Source: Rhodoferax sp.
Lineage (GTDB): Bacteria > Pseudomonadota > Gammaproteobacteria > Burkholderiales > Burkholderiaceae_C
Assembly (NCBI GenBank): GCA_030685025.1
Contig: JAUXWC010000042.1
Span: 1 to 64,000 of the forward strand
DNA: 64,000 nt
Direction of reading: 5' to 3'
Part shown: positions 25,402-34,636 of the stretch, piece after piece
Position numbering within the stretch: the stretch's first letter is position 1
How the letters are laid out: every line of letters begins with the position of its first letter
Position numbers and translations under genes: made by a program
Notes under the pieces: model-generated
Told to the model about the DNA's origin: nothing
Databases searched by the model: none
The model's input: only the letters and a program-made list of their open reading frames with translations

Positions 25402-26949
25402 ATGGCAGTGGCACGGGTAAGGGACGGCGTGAGCAAGGCAGCCAGCGGCATCCGGCAAATCAGGTGCCGATCCGGCATGGGCGTGCGATCCATGCGACGC
25501 TATCCAGGCCTAGGCGCGGTGGTGGTCATGTTGTTGGTTTGGGCCAGTCATCACGCGGCACAGGCGCAGCCTGCCAGCGGTGCCGGTGGCGCGCGCCGGG
25601 ATGCGGTCCAGGCCTGGGTGACCTTGACTGATCGGAGCAAGCTGCTGGCGCCACAAGACGGCCTAGCCCTTGGTGCAGCCATGCCGTTGGCGCTCAACAT
25701 TGAGGTCGATCCTGGCAAGCGCTATCAGGAGATGGTGGGTTTTGGCGCCAACATCTCGGATGCGTCGGCCTGGTTGATTCAAAATCGGATGAGTTCAACA
25801 CAGCGCCAAGCCTTGATGGAAGACCTGTTCGGCAAGCCGCCCGGCCTGGGGCTGAGCTTCACGCGGCTGACCATCGGCGCATCCGATTTCTCGCGCAGCC
25901 ACTACACACTGGACGATGTGCCAAAGGGTCAGACCGATTATCCGTTGGCGAAATTCTCCATCGACCCGATGCGCGCCGACGTGCTGCCGGTGGTCAAGAG
26001 TGCGCTGGCCATCAATCCCAAGCTGCAGGTCATGGCATCCCCCTGGAGTGCGCCGGCGTGGATGAAGAGCAATGACAGCCTGATCCAGGGCGCATTGCGA
26101 CCAGAGGCCTACGAGGTGTTTGCCCAATACCTGAATAAGTTCGCCGACGCCATGGAGGCCGAGGCCGTGCCCCTGTTTGCCCTGACGGTGCAGAACGAGC
26201 CCCACTTCGAGCCCAAGGACTACCCCGGCATGCGGGTGAACTCAGCGGCGCGCGCGGCGCTCATTGGTGAACACCTTGGGCCCTTGCTGGCCAAGCGTCG
26301 CAAGCCCCTGCGTATTCTGGACTGGGACCACAACTGGGATGAACCACAGGCGCCGCTGGAGGTGTTGGCCGATGCAAAAGCGCGTCCCTATGTGGCGGGC
26401 GTTGCCTGGCACTGCTATGCGGGCGATGTGGCCGTGCAGTCGCAAGTGCATGACGCCTATCCCGACAAGGAAACCTACTTTACCGAGTGTTCCGGTGGCG
26501 AGTGGAAGCCGCACTGGCGTGAAACCCTGCCGTGGTTCATGCGCCACCTGATCATCGGCACCACGCGCGGCTGGGCCAAGGGCGTGCTGCTGTGGAACCT
26601 GGCGCTCGACGAGAAGCACGGGCCTCACTTGGGTGGGTGCACCGATTGCCGTGGTGTCGTGACCATCGACTCAAGGACCGGTGAGGTCACCCGCAACCTC
26701 GACTACTACGCGCTGGCGCATGCCAGTCGCTTCGTACGGCCGGGCGCACGTCGAATCGAGTCGACGACGGGCGTGGAACGTTTGGAAACGGTGGCGTTTC
26801 AAAACAATGACGATGACTCCATCGTTCTGATTGTCTTGAATTCGGCTGCCAATTCACGCCACTTCTCCGTGACTGTTGGCGCTCGGAGCTTCCAGCACCG
26901 GATGCCGGGGGCCAGCGTGGCGACATTTGTCTGGAGCGGGTCGCCTTGA
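25402..26949 (+). CDS. GH30 glycoside hydrolase (glucosylceramidase / beta-1,6-glucanase type)
   Basis: A 515-residue secreted protein. An AGGAG box favours ATG 25402, but a cleaner signal peptide begins at Met about 31 (MRRYPGLGAVVVMLLVWASHHAAQAQ). The catalytic barrel shows GFGANISDASAW, the acid/base segment TVQNEPHFEP (Glu about 266) and the nucleophile segment TYFTECSGG (Glu about 362); a C-terminal beta domain ends in MPGASVATFVW. GH30 enzymes of this subtype act on glucosylceramide or beta-1,6-glucan. With GH3 and GH1 in the same locus, a beta-1,6 or mixed-link glucan is the simpler reading. It is the last gene of the system 2 operon. Confidence 0.9.
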   Translation: MAVARVRDGVSKAASGIRQIRCRSGMGVRSMRRYPGLGAVVVMLLVWASHHAAQAQPASGAGGARRDAVQAWVTLTDRSKLLAPQDGLALGAAMPLALNIEVDPGKRYQEMVGFGANISDASAWLIQNRMSSTQRQALMEDLFGKPPGLGLSFTRLTIGASDFSRSHYTLDDVPKGQTDYPLAKFSIDPMRADVLPVVKSALAINPKLQVMASPWSAPAWMKSNDSLIQGALRPEAYEVFAQYLNKFADAMEAEAVPLFALTVQNEPHFEPKDYPGMRVNSAARAALIGEHLGPLLAKRRKPLRILDWDHNWDEPQAPLEVLADAKARPYVAGVAWHCYAGDVAVQSQVHDAYPDKETYFTECSGGEWKPHWRETLPWFMRHLIIGTTRGWAKGVLLWNLALDEKHGPHLGGCTDCRGVVTIDSRTGEVTRNLDYYALAHASRFVRPGARRIESTTGVERLETVAFQNNDDDSIVLIVLNSAANSRHFSVTVGARSFQHRMPGASVATFVWSGSP

Positions 26950-26973
26950 GACTTGGCTGCAGCACGTCATGCT

Positions 26974-27987
26974 TCAGTCCTTGACGCCTTGCGGCAAGCG
27001 CATCCTCTTTTCCTGAAGGACCTCGCGCAGGCGGTCTGGATAGTCCGTGATGATGCCGTCCACCCCCCAGTCGATCAGGTGCGCCATCCGCGGTTTCTCA
27101 TTGACGGTCCAGGGGATGACCTGTAGGCCCAGACGCTGGGCCTCCTTCACCAGTGAGGCGTTCAGGTTGTTGTGGTTCGGCCCCCAAATCACGCCGGCTG
27201 ACTGGCCAGCTGACGCCCGAACCATCCGCGGCACGGAGCCGTCATGGTCTTTGAGCAAGTGCCCCGCGTTCCAGGAGCCGTCCTTCAGGGTGTGGAAGTC
27301 AGCCGCTTCAATCGTGAGGTACAAGGTGCGCAAGCCCGGCTCCAACTTGTGCAGGAGCTCCAGCGTGCGCCAGTCAAAACTCTGCACCATCACGCGCCGC
27401 GTCATGCCCGCATCGCGAATCGCGGCCAACACGGTATTGACGAATACCTCAGGTGTCGGTGTGCTTTCTGGGTAGTGCGGGTTGATCTTGGTCTCCATGT
27501 CGAAATGGACATCATTGGCACCGAGGTCGTTGACCAGTTTGAACAATGCCGCCAGCGTGGGAATACGTTGACCGTCGCGCGGCTGCTGGTGCGGGAACTC
27601 TCTGGCGTAAGCGCTGGAAGGGTTGATCCGGCCCACGTCGTAGGACTGCACCTGCGCCAGCGTCAGAGACCTGATGAGCGGACCGCGCGCGCTGAGCCAC
27701 CGGCCGTTGGCATCGCGCGTGATGGCCGGGTTCAAGGCCGAGTCATGTGAGATCACGGGAACGCCGTCGGCCGTGATGGCGATGTCGAGCTCGATGGTGG
27801 TCGTGCCCATTCGAAGCGCATTTTCAAACGATGCAAGCGTGTTCTCGGGCAACAGTCCGCGGCCACCGCGATGTGCCTGCAGGTCGAACGCGTGCGCGTG
27901 CGGCGTCGACAGAACAAGGGATAGCACCCAGGCTCTTGACAGCATGGAAGAGGCTGCGTAACAAGAAAGCAGACTGCGCAAGTTCAT
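26974..27987 (-). CDS. Periplasmic glycerophosphodiester phosphodiesterase
   Basis: A 337-residue protein with a signal peptide ending near STPHAHA. Catalytic segments are HRGGRGLLPENTLASF (His and Glu of the GDPD active site), TIELDIAIT, VISHDSAL, then FDMETKIN and WGVDGIITDYPDRL. GDPD enzymes split glycerophosphodiesters into glycerol-3-phosphate and an alcohol. It is read toward GH30, convergent with the GH1 operon, and its start codon overlaps the stop of a 54-codon frame carrying a Tat-like signal. Its presence with a GH30 and an EEP protein is compatible with glycolipid or teichoic-type polymer breakdown, but that is inference. Confidence 0.9.
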   Translation of the reverse strand: MNLRSLLSCYAASSMLSRAWVLSLVLSTPHAHAFDLQAHRGGRGLLPENTLASFENALRMGTTTIELDIAITADGVPVISHDSALNPAITRDANGRWLSARGPLIRSLTLAQVQSYDVGRINPSSAYAREFPHQQPRDGQRIPTLAALFKLVNDLGANDVHFDMETKINPHYPESTPTPEVFVNTVLAAIRDAGMTRRVMVQSFDWRTLELLHKLEPGLRTLYLTIEAADFHTLKDGSWNAGHLLKDHDGSVPRMVRASAGQSAGVIWGPNHNNLNASLVKEAQRLGLQVIPWTVNEKPRMAHLIDWGVDGIITDYPDRLREVLQEKRMRLPQGVKD

Positions 27988-28148
27988 GATTGCCCTCTAC
28001 GATGGGTTGTTGGTTGGGTGTCTGCCACATCCGGGATGGTTCCAGCGGGCGGGTAGGCATCAATCACCGGCGCCGAGCGCGGCGCAGTCGGGAACATCGA
28101 CAGCGTGGCGGCGGTGTGCAGGAACTGACGACGGTCCGAACTGCTCAT
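27984..28148 (-). CDS. Short protein consisting of a Tat-like signal peptide, probable gene remnant
   Basis: A 54-residue reading starting MSSSDRRQFLHTAATLSM. The SDRRQFL motif is a twin-arginine signal, usually the start of a much larger secreted enzyme, but here the frame ends after QPTTHRRGQS. A GAGAGAAG ribosome-binding site precedes it, and its stop overlaps the GDPD start in the ATGA pattern, so it may now serve as a translational leader for that gene. The likeliest explanation is an internal deletion that removed the enzyme body. Confidence 0.5.
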   Translation of the reverse strand: MSSSDRRQFLHTAATLSMFPTAPRSAPVIDAYPPAGTIPDVADTQPTTHRRGQS

Positions 28149-28180
28149 TGCGAACTTCTCTCGGGGAAAGATAGGGTTGG

Positions 28181-30139
28181 TCAATACTGGTACCGAACGC
28201 CGTCGGTCAACCCTGGCCATTGATCGGTCCTGAACGGTGACGCCGGCAGGCCCTCGCGGTTGAACAGATTGTTTTCTTCGGGGTTGTCCACCCAGCCAAA
28301 ACGCACCGCCATGGGCCGCAAGATGTCGGGGTGAGAAACCGTCACCCGGTTTGCGCGGATGCGTGCCTTCGCGGGCAAGAACTGCCGACGCTCATCCGCG
28401 ATGACAAAGCCCCGAAGCGTGGCGTGATCACCGCCAATCACCAGCCCGCCGCCGACTTCTGAAAAGCTGATTTCGACCTGCCGGCCATGCACCCGCATGG
28501 AATGGTAGAGCGGGCCGCTGGCCACGAGCTTCTTGCCATACTCATTTTTCAGCGCATGCAGCGCCAGCCGCGTACCAACCGCCTGTTTGTTGCGCGGATG
28601 AATGTCGTTGGCATTGCCAACGTCGGTGGTGACGACCATGCCAGTGCCCCGCAGCTTCAGGGCCTGGCGTTGCGCGTCTCGCAGTTCGGCCCAGGTGCTT
28701 TCTGCGCGACGGTTACGCTCCAACGGCAAAAACGACGCCAACTGCACGAAGTAGAACGGCATAGCGGGCCGTTTCCACTGCTGGCGCCAGTCCTCAATCA
28801 GCCATCGGAATATCTGCGCATACTGCTCGGCGCGTGGCACATTGCTTTCGCCTTGGTACCAGAGCACTCCCCGAATAGGGAAATCGGTGAGAGGGTGAAC
28901 CATGGCATTGAAGGCCAACGTGGGCAGATCGTTTGGGGCGAGCTGTTCCTTGTCCGAGACGCGCTCCACGCGCGCCCGCCAGTCGCCGGACAGGGCCATG
29001 GTGCCGGCCGCGGTCTGCAGGGCCATATGACCGGCCGCACCATGGAAACCACCGCCACCGCCATGATCGGTCACCCGCACGGCAACGACGTTGTGGCCGG
29101 GTCGGAGCAGGCCTGCGGGCACGCCGTAGCGACGGTGAGTATCCCAGCCGCAGGTATTGCCGACCGGCTGGCCGTTGACATAGGTCTCGTCACAATCATC
29201 GATCATGCCCAGGTGCAGCGTAGCAGCCGATGCCGCCTGCCCTGAGCTCAATTCGACCATCCGGCGATACCAGACCACGCCGTCAAGATCCTCCAAACCC
29301 TGAACTTCCCAATACCTTGCGGTATTCAGGTGGGGCCAAGCGCGATCGTCGAAATCTGGCTCAGGCCAGGCGGCGGTCGAGTCGCTGCCGTAAGGGACGC
29401 CGGCTTGCCAGCGCTGGACCAGGGCGCGCATTCGATCCTGGTAGCGCGCCTTGAACACCTTTGCATCGGCCGGCATCGAGGACATGCTGAAGTCAGGCCG
29501 AGCCGCCAGCACGGCCGGGCTAAGCCAGGTTTCGATGTTGGTACCACCCCAGGCAACGTTGATGATCCCCACCGGGACGCCGATTTCCTGATGCAACTTC
29601 CTCGCAAAGAAATACCCCACTGCGGAGAAGCTGCCGGTATTCTCCGGTCTGCTGACGTTCCAGCCTGAGCCGCCGATGTCGGCCTGCGTCTGGAAAGCGA
29701 TGGTGTTGGTGACTTTGATGTGTCGAACAAGTGGCCAATCAGATTGCGCGACTTCCACGGCCGCGTCATTGGATTGCGCCACCGGCCACTCCATGTTCGA
29801 CTGACCGGCCGCCAGCCACACGTCTCCAATCAGGACATCGTTCAGGGTAATGGTGTTGTCTGCCTTGACCACCAACCTGTGGGGGCCGCCAGCGGCCTCG
29901 GCCTTGAGCACGGCGCGCCAGCGACCCTTCTCGTCCGCGATGGTGCGGTTGGACTGGCCGTTCAATTCGACTTGAACAAGCTCGCCCCGGTTCGCCCAAC
30001 CCCAAACGTGAATCGGCTGATGCCGTTGCAGCACCAGGTGATCCGAGAAGATGTGGGCCAGCCGAACTTCGGCGTGTCCGCAGGACCACGCGGATCCCAG
30101 CACAAGAGCGCCAATGAGTGCTTTCAACCATCTCTCCAT
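28181..30139 (-). CDS. Sialate O-acetylesterase-like SGNH esterase with inserted jelly-roll domain
   Basis: A 652-residue secreted protein when begun at ATG 30139, which opens into a good signal peptide (MERWLKALIGALVLGSAWSC, cut near GHA). The frame extends to ATG 30211 and the longer start cannot be excluded. The first SGNH block IGDVWLAAGQSNMEWP contains the nucleophile Ser; the block VLWYQGESN and the distal DIHPRNKQAVG with catalytic Asp-His complete the family. A beta-sandwich (around residues 250-370, with DDCDETYVNGQPVG) is inserted between the blocks. Related enzymes remove acetyl groups from sialic acid or xylan. In this locus it probably de-esterifies plant or algal glycans. It is transcribed from composite promoter P3. 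Confidence 0.85.
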   Translation of the reverse strand: MERWLKALIGALVLGSAWSCGHAEVRLAHIFSDHLVLQRHQPIHVWGWANRGELVQVELNGQSNRTIADEKGRWRAVLKAEAAGGPHRLVVKADNTITLNDVLIGDVWLAAGQSNMEWPVAQSNDAAVEVAQSDWPLVRHIKVTNTIAFQTQADIGGSGWNVSRPENTGSFSAVGYFFARKLHQEIGVPVGIINVAWGGTNIETWLSPAVLAARPDFSMSSMPADAKVFKARYQDRMRALVQRWQAGVPYGSDSTAAWPEPDFDDRAWPHLNTARYWEVQGLEDLDGVVWYRRMVELSSGQAASAATLHLGMIDDCDETYVNGQPVGNTCGWDTHRRYGVPAGLLRPGHNVVAVRVTDHGGGGGFHGAAGHMALQTAAGTMALSGDWRARVERVSDKEQLAPNDLPTLAFNAMVHPLTDFPIRGVLWYQGESNVPRAEQYAQIFRWLIEDWRQQWKRPAMPFYFVQLASFLPLERNRRAESTWAELRDAQRQALKLRGTGMVVTTDVGNANDIHPRNKQAVGTRLALHALKNEYGKKLVASGPLYHSMRVHGRQVEISFSEVGGGLVIGGDHATLRGFVIADERRQFLPAKARIRANRVTVSHPDILRPMAVRFGWVDNPEENNLFNREGLPASPFRTDQWPGLTDGVRYQY

Positions 30140-30251
30140 CAGTAGACGCCAAGTGGCTGCTCGATCCGCATCGTTGCGCGACGTCTTGAACGGCATCGCA
30201 GGTGTGACCATATCGCGTGTCAGCTCAGTTCACCGCATTCGATCAGCGGTA

Positions 30252-30318
30252 TGGAATCGTTTCCACATAGGCGAAATTTACCATCGAACAGGCTGATCAC
30301 TCATCCGGGCAATCCCTA
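30252..30318 (-). promoter_or_regulatory. Composite promoter P3 with LacI-type operator, reading leftwards into the esterase gene
   Basis: On the minus strand the order is TAGGGATTGCCCGGAT (30303-30318), a -10-like TAAATT (30275-30280) and operator TGGAAACGATTCCA (30252-30265). The gap from TTGCCC to the -10 box is 26 bp, like P2. The operator is nine bases beyond the -10 box rather than twelve. It ties the esterase to the same regulon as the ABC importer and receptor operons. Confidence 0.65.
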
Positions 30319-30416
30319 GGAGCAACTTGACGCATCCAGCCTGCAGGGAGGGAGAGGTGGTCCAACATGGCATCCGGCTGACGAGAGTGCCCGTGGGCGC
30401 GGCGAATAATCGAACT

Positions 30417-31547
30417 TTAGACGTCTTCTGGCTTGCCGATCGGCTGACGCGGCTGGCGGCTGCGCGCCGCTGGTTTGCGGGCCACGGGGCTTGCGTCGGT
30501 TGCGGGAGCGGTTTCACTGAAGAGTTTGGCCGCAGATGGAGTGGCTTGCGCCAACTCGACCGTCTGCGCAGTCGTTTTGGCGGCGGTGCTGGGTGCCGCT
30601 TTGCGGCCGCCACGCCCCTTGCGGCGGGTTTCCGGCGGGTGGGGCAGGGCCTCTGCCGTCGCTGCTTCAACCGCCGTCTTGTGCGGCACCGGCGCAGACC
30701 CGACGGGCTTGATCGGCGCGGCCGGGGCGCTGCTGCGAAAGACGTAGGCGCCCGATTTGTCGTCGCGGCCGAACTCCAGCAGGCCGCGTGCCTGCGCCTC
30801 TTCAAGCAGGTTCCCGAAGGCACGAAAGCCGTAGTAGGACTCGCTGAAATCGGGCTTGCGGCGTTTGATGGCCTCCTTCAACACGGAGGCCCAGATTTTG
30901 CCGCTATCGCCTCGCTCGGAGACCAAGGCATCAAAGGTTTGCACGGCGATGTCGATGGCCTGGCCCCGGCGTATTTCGAGTTCGTCGCGTCGGCCTTTGT
31001 CCTCGTCGGCGATGCGCCTGGGCGCTGGCGACGTTTCACGCGAATCGCGCCGGCTCGTGGCGCGCTGGCTCTCGCGCACCAGGTCGTCGTAGAAGATGAA
31101 CTCGTCGCAGTTGGCAATCAGCAAGTCGGAGGTCGACTGCTTGACGCCGACGCCGATGACTTGCTTGGCGTTCTCGCGCAGCTTGGAGACCAAGGGCGAG
31201 AAGTCCGAATCGCCGCTGATGATGACGAAGGTGTTGACGTGCGACTTGGTGTAGCACAGGTCCAGCGCATCCACCACCAGGCGGATGTCGGCCGAGTTCT
31301 TGCCGGATTGGCGCACATGCGGGATTTCGATCAACTCGAAGTTGGCCTCGTGCATGGTGGCCTTGAAACCTTTGTAGCGTTCCCAGTCGCAGTAGGCCTT
31401 CTTCACGACAATGCTGCCCTTGAGCAGCAATCGCTCCAGTATTGGCTTGATGTCGAACTTGTCGTACTGCGCATCACGCACGCCAAGAGCGACATTCTCG
31501 AAGTCACAGAACAGCGCCATGCTGACGTTGTCGGGGAAAGAAGCCAT
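30417..31547 (-). CDS. NYN-domain ribonuclease-like protein with OST-HTH/LOTUS domain
   Basis: A 376-residue protein. Residues about 5-150 form a NYN (PIN-like) domain with conserved acids (ALFCDFENVA, SADIRLVVDALDL, FVIISGDSDFSPL). After a charged linker, residues about 190-275 read as an OST-HTH/LOTUS domain (FDALVSERGDSGKIWASVLK, then YYGFRAFGNLL and GAYVFR). The C-terminal third is low-complexity, rich in Ala, Pro and Lys. LABEL-type members are thought to bind or cut RNA; the target is unknown. It is read divergently from greB with about 155 bp between them. Confidence 0.85.
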   Translation of the reverse strand: MASFPDNVSMALFCDFENVALGVRDAQYDKFDIKPILERLLLKGSIVVKKAYCDWERYKGFKATMHEANFELIEIPHVRQSGKNSADIRLVVDALDLCYTKSHVNTFVIISGDSDFSPLVSKLRENAKQVIGVGVKQSTSDLLIANCDEFIFYDDLVRESQRATSRRDSRETSPAPRRIADEDKGRRDELEIRRGQAIDIAVQTFDALVSERGDSGKIWASVLKEAIKRRKPDFSESYYGFRAFGNLLEEAQARGLLEFGRDDKSGAYVFRSSAPAAPIKPVGSAPVPHKTAVEAATAEALPHPPETRRKGRGGRKAAPSTAAKTTAQTVELAQATPSAAKLFSETAPATDASPVARKPAARSRQPRQPIGKPEDV

Positions 31548-31703
31548 GTTGCATCTCCTGATAATTTGCGGGACAGACCTTCAGCTCTGTCCTCAACTGA
31601 TTGTCGCGGGAGCAAGCATAGCCGAGTGCCCCGGTGTTCATTGCGCATTGTCATGGCGCGATAATGCTGCAGCCTGGCAGAGGCGTTTCGGCAACATTGA
31701 GGA

Positions 31704-32273
31704 ATGATGAACAAAGCTTTCACCAGGGAGACCGACGACGCGGATGACGAGGACCTGGCGTTGCCTCCCGTGCCGGCCGGCAGCAAGAATTACATCACCC
31801 CCAGTGGCTACGCCCACCTTCGGGCCGAACTGCTCGACCTGATTGATAACGAGCGGCCCAAAGTGGTGGAGATCGTGCATTGGGCCGCCAGCAATGGAGA
31901 CCGCTCGGAAAACGGCGACTACATCTATGGCAAGAAGCGGCTGCGCGAGATTGACCGGCGCATCCGCTTTCTGACCAAGCGGCTGGAAATCGCCGAAGTG
32001 ACCGACCCCAGCGTGCATCATGGCGGCGACCAGGTGTTCTTTGGCGCAACCGTCACCTACGAGCAGGACAACGGCGTGCAACGTACTGTCACCATCATGG
32101 GCATCGACGAGGCCAACAGCGCCTTGGGGCAGGTCACCTGGGTCTCACCCATCGCGCGCACCTTGCTCAAGGCGCGCCTGGGCGATGTGCTGCAATTGCA
32201 GACCCCGGCCGGCGTGGTGGAAATTGAGGTGCTGAAGGTCGATTACCCGCCCGGCGCAGTGGCCTTGCGCTGA
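31704..32273 (+). CDS. greB: Transcript cleavage factor GreB
   Basis: A 189-residue protein. An N-terminal coiled coil (YAHLRAELLDLIDNERPKVV, with NGDRSENGDYIYGKKRLREI) carries the acidic tip residues that enter the RNA polymerase channel, and a C-terminal FKBP-like domain binds polymerase (YEQDNGVQRTVTIMG). GreB rescues backtracked RNA polymerase by stimulating cleavage of the nascent RNA. Length is slightly above the usual 160-170 because of an acidic N-terminal extension (TDDADDEDL). ATG 31704 and ATG 31707 are both close to a GAGGA box. It converges on spoT with a single base between the two stop codons. Confidence 0.92.
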   Translation: MMNKAFTRETDDADDEDLALPPVPAGSKNYITPSGYAHLRAELLDLIDNERPKVVEIVHWAASNGDRSENGDYIYGKKRLREIDRRIRFLTKRLEIAEVTDPSVHHGGDQVFFGATVTYEQDNGVQRTVTIMGIDEANSALGQVTWVSPIARTLLKARLGDVLQLQTPAGVVEIEVLKVDYPPGAVALR

Positions 32274-32274
32274 C

Positions 32275-34521
32275 TCACGATGCGACTTTGGCGCGCACCG
32301 CCTGCAGGACTGATGGTGTGCGCTTGAGGTTACGCAGCGCGTTGTCCAGGTGCGCGCGATCACGCACGGCGATGACAAAGCGCAGATCGGCGGCATCCTG
32401 ATTGGCTTCTTCACCCATGTCGATGTGAACAATGTCGGCCTCGGCGCTGGCCAGGGCCGCCGCGACCCGCGCCAACACCCCTTTGCCATTGGTGACCGTC
32501 ACCAGGACACCGGTCTCGAAGGGGCGAATCGGCTCGTCCGACCATTCCACCGTGATGAAACGCTCGTGATCCTTGTGTTGCAATTTGCGAGCGACCGGGC
32601 AATCGGCCGCATGCACCACCAGCCCCTCGCCGCGGCCCAGGTAGCCCAAGATGGCGTCGCCCGGGATCGGGCGACAACAGGCAGCGAACTTGACGGATGC
32701 GTTCTCGCTGCCATCGAGTACCAGGGCACCTTGGGAGACGGCTTCCTGGTTGCCAAAACGCTCCCGCGTGAGTAGCAAGGCGTCGGGTTTCTCGCCAATT
32801 TCCGTCAACAGGACCACCAATCGCTTGGCCACAATGCCGGCGATGCGCTTGCCCAGGCCGATGTCGGTCAGCAACTCGGCGCGGGCCCGGTTGCCGGTGA
32901 AACGCAGCAGTTTGTCCCAGATGGCGCGGTGTGCCTCGCTGTCGCCGGGAAGCTGATCAATGCCCTCGGCCCGCAGTGCCTGCGCCAGCATCTTGCCGCC
33001 CAGGCTCTCGGATTCAGTCTGCGCCATGCTCTTGAGATGGTGGCGTATTTTGGAGCGGGCGCGCGCGGTGCGCACGAAGCTGAGCCAGGCCGGGTTGGGT
33101 GTTGAGACGGGGGCGGTGACCACTTCAATCACGTCACCATTTCGCAGCTCCGTTCGCAGTGGCACCTGCTGCCCGTTGATTCTGGCGGTGACGGTGCGGT
33201 CGCCAACGTTGCTGTGGATGGCATAGGCAAAGTCCACCACCGTGGCGCCACGGGGCAGCGACATGATCTGGCTCTTGGGGGTGAACACGTAGACCGCATC
33301 GGGGAACAAGTCCACTTTGACATGGTCCCAGAATTCGGCCGCATCGCGTGTCTCATCCTGAATGTCCAGCAGCGACTGCAGCCACTTGGAACCCAGGCGC
33401 TCGCCAGAGCCGCCTTCCTGCGGGTGGTTCGCCTTGTAGAGCCAGTGCGCCGCCACGCCCGACTCGGCGACCACGTGCATCGCCTCAGTGCGCATCTGGA
33501 ATTCGACATTCACGCCCGACGGGCCCACCAGCGTGGTGTGCAGCGACTGGTAACCATTGAGCTTGCCAATGGCGATGTGATCCTTGAATTTGCCGGGCAC
33601 AGGCTTGTAGAGCTGGTGCAGCATGCCCAGCGCCGTGTAGCAATCCAGCACGCTGGGCACCAGCACGCGAAAACCATAGATATCCGTGACCTGGGCAAAG
33701 CTCAAATGCTTCTCGTCCATCTTTTTGTAGATTGAGTGAAGCGTCTTTTCACGACCGGCAATGCGCACTTTCATGCCAGCGTTGGCAAACATGGCTTCGA
33801 CTTCGCGCTGGACCTTCTGGATCAGGTCGCGGCGCTTGCTGCGGGCCTTGTCCACCGCTTTGGACAGGATGGCAAAGCGCCAGGGGCGAAGGTGGCAAAA
33901 CGACAGGTTCTGCAGTTCCCGATAGGTCTGGTTCAGACCAAGGCGGTGGGCAATGGGGGCGTAGATTTCCAGCGTCTCGGAGGAAATTCTTTGCCACTTC
34001 TCGCGCGGCGATGCCGACAGGGTCCGCATGTTGTGGCTGCGGTCGGCCAGTTTGATCAGGATCACCCGCACATCGCGCGCCATCGCCAGCAGCATTTTGC
34101 GGAACGACTCGGCCTGGTTTTCCTCGCGCGTGTTGAAATGCAGCTTGTCGAGCTTGGTCAGGCCGTCCACCAGTTCGGCGACTGGCGAGCCGAAACGCTC
34201 GATCAGCTCGACTTTGGTGACGCCGCAGTCTTCCAGCGAGTCGTGCAGCAGGGCGGCCATCAGCGCCGGGGCGTCAAGTTTCCAGTCGGCACACTGTGCG
34301 GCGACGGCTATCGGGTGGGTGATGTAGAGCTCACCACTGTTGCGAAGCTGCCCCAGGTGGACTTCGTCGGCAAAGCGGTAGGCCAGACGCACCTGCTCCA
34401 GGTCAGCCGGGCTCAGGTAATCGAGCTTGCTGGTGAGGCTGGCAAAACTCGCCGCAGCGGCATTGGCGGCTGCCGCGGCGACCACGCCGCGTTTGGTGTC
34501 CGGTTTTTCAGCCGCTTGCAT
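32275..34521 (-). CDS. spoT: Bifunctional (p)ppGpp synthetase/hydrolase SpoT
   Basis: A 748-residue RelA/SpoT protein beginning MQAAEKPDTKRG at 34521. In order: HD hydrolase (YITHPIAVAAQ, LLHDSLEDCGV, IKLADRSHNMRTL), synthetase (KMRIAGREKTLHSIYKKMDE-like segment, VTDIYGFRVLV, YQSLHTTLVGP), TGS (DAVYVFTPKSQIMSLPRGAT), and a C-terminal ACT domain. The intact HD motif indicates active hydrolysis, as in SpoT rather than RelA. It sets the ppGpp level in stringent and nutrient responses. A terminator-like hairpin separates it from rpoZ, which is upstream on the same strand, so it probably has its own promoter in 34522-34636. Confidence 0.95.
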   Translation of the reverse strand: MQAAEKPDTKRGVVAAAAANAAAASFASLTSKLDYLSPADLEQVRLAYRFADEVHLGQLRNSGELYITHPIAVAAQCADWKLDAPALMAALLHDSLEDCGVTKVELIERFGSPVAELVDGLTKLDKLHFNTREENQAESFRKMLLAMARDVRVILIKLADRSHNMRTLSASPREKWQRISSETLEIYAPIAHRLGLNQTYRELQNLSFCHLRPWRFAILSKAVDKARSKRRDLIQKVQREVEAMFANAGMKVRIAGREKTLHSIYKKMDEKHLSFAQVTDIYGFRVLVPSVLDCYTALGMLHQLYKPVPGKFKDHIAIGKLNGYQSLHTTLVGPSGVNVEFQMRTEAMHVVAESGVAAHWLYKANHPQEGGSGERLGSKWLQSLLDIQDETRDAAEFWDHVKVDLFPDAVYVFTPKSQIMSLPRGATVVDFAYAIHSNVGDRTVTARINGQQVPLRTELRNGDVIEVVTAPVSTPNPAWLSFVRTARARSKIRHHLKSMAQTESESLGGKMLAQALRAEGIDQLPGDSEAHRAIWDKLLRFTGNRARAELLTDIGLGKRIAGIVAKRLVVLLTEIGEKPDALLLTRERFGNQEAVSQGALVLDGSENASVKFAACCRPIPGDAILGYLGRGEGLVVHAADCPVARKLQHKDHERFITVEWSDEPIRPFETGVLVTVTNGKGVLARVAAALASAEADIVHIDMGEEANQDAADLRFVIAVRDRAHLDNALRNLKRTPSVLQAVRAKVAS

Positions 34522-34636
34522 GGGGGGTTTACCGAGGGTAGTCACCCCTCGAATATAGCGCGCAGCTTGACTTTTTGCGTCGTAACAAAGCCGGGCCTCC
34601 ACGTCGTACGACACGCCCACAAACGATGCCACCAAC

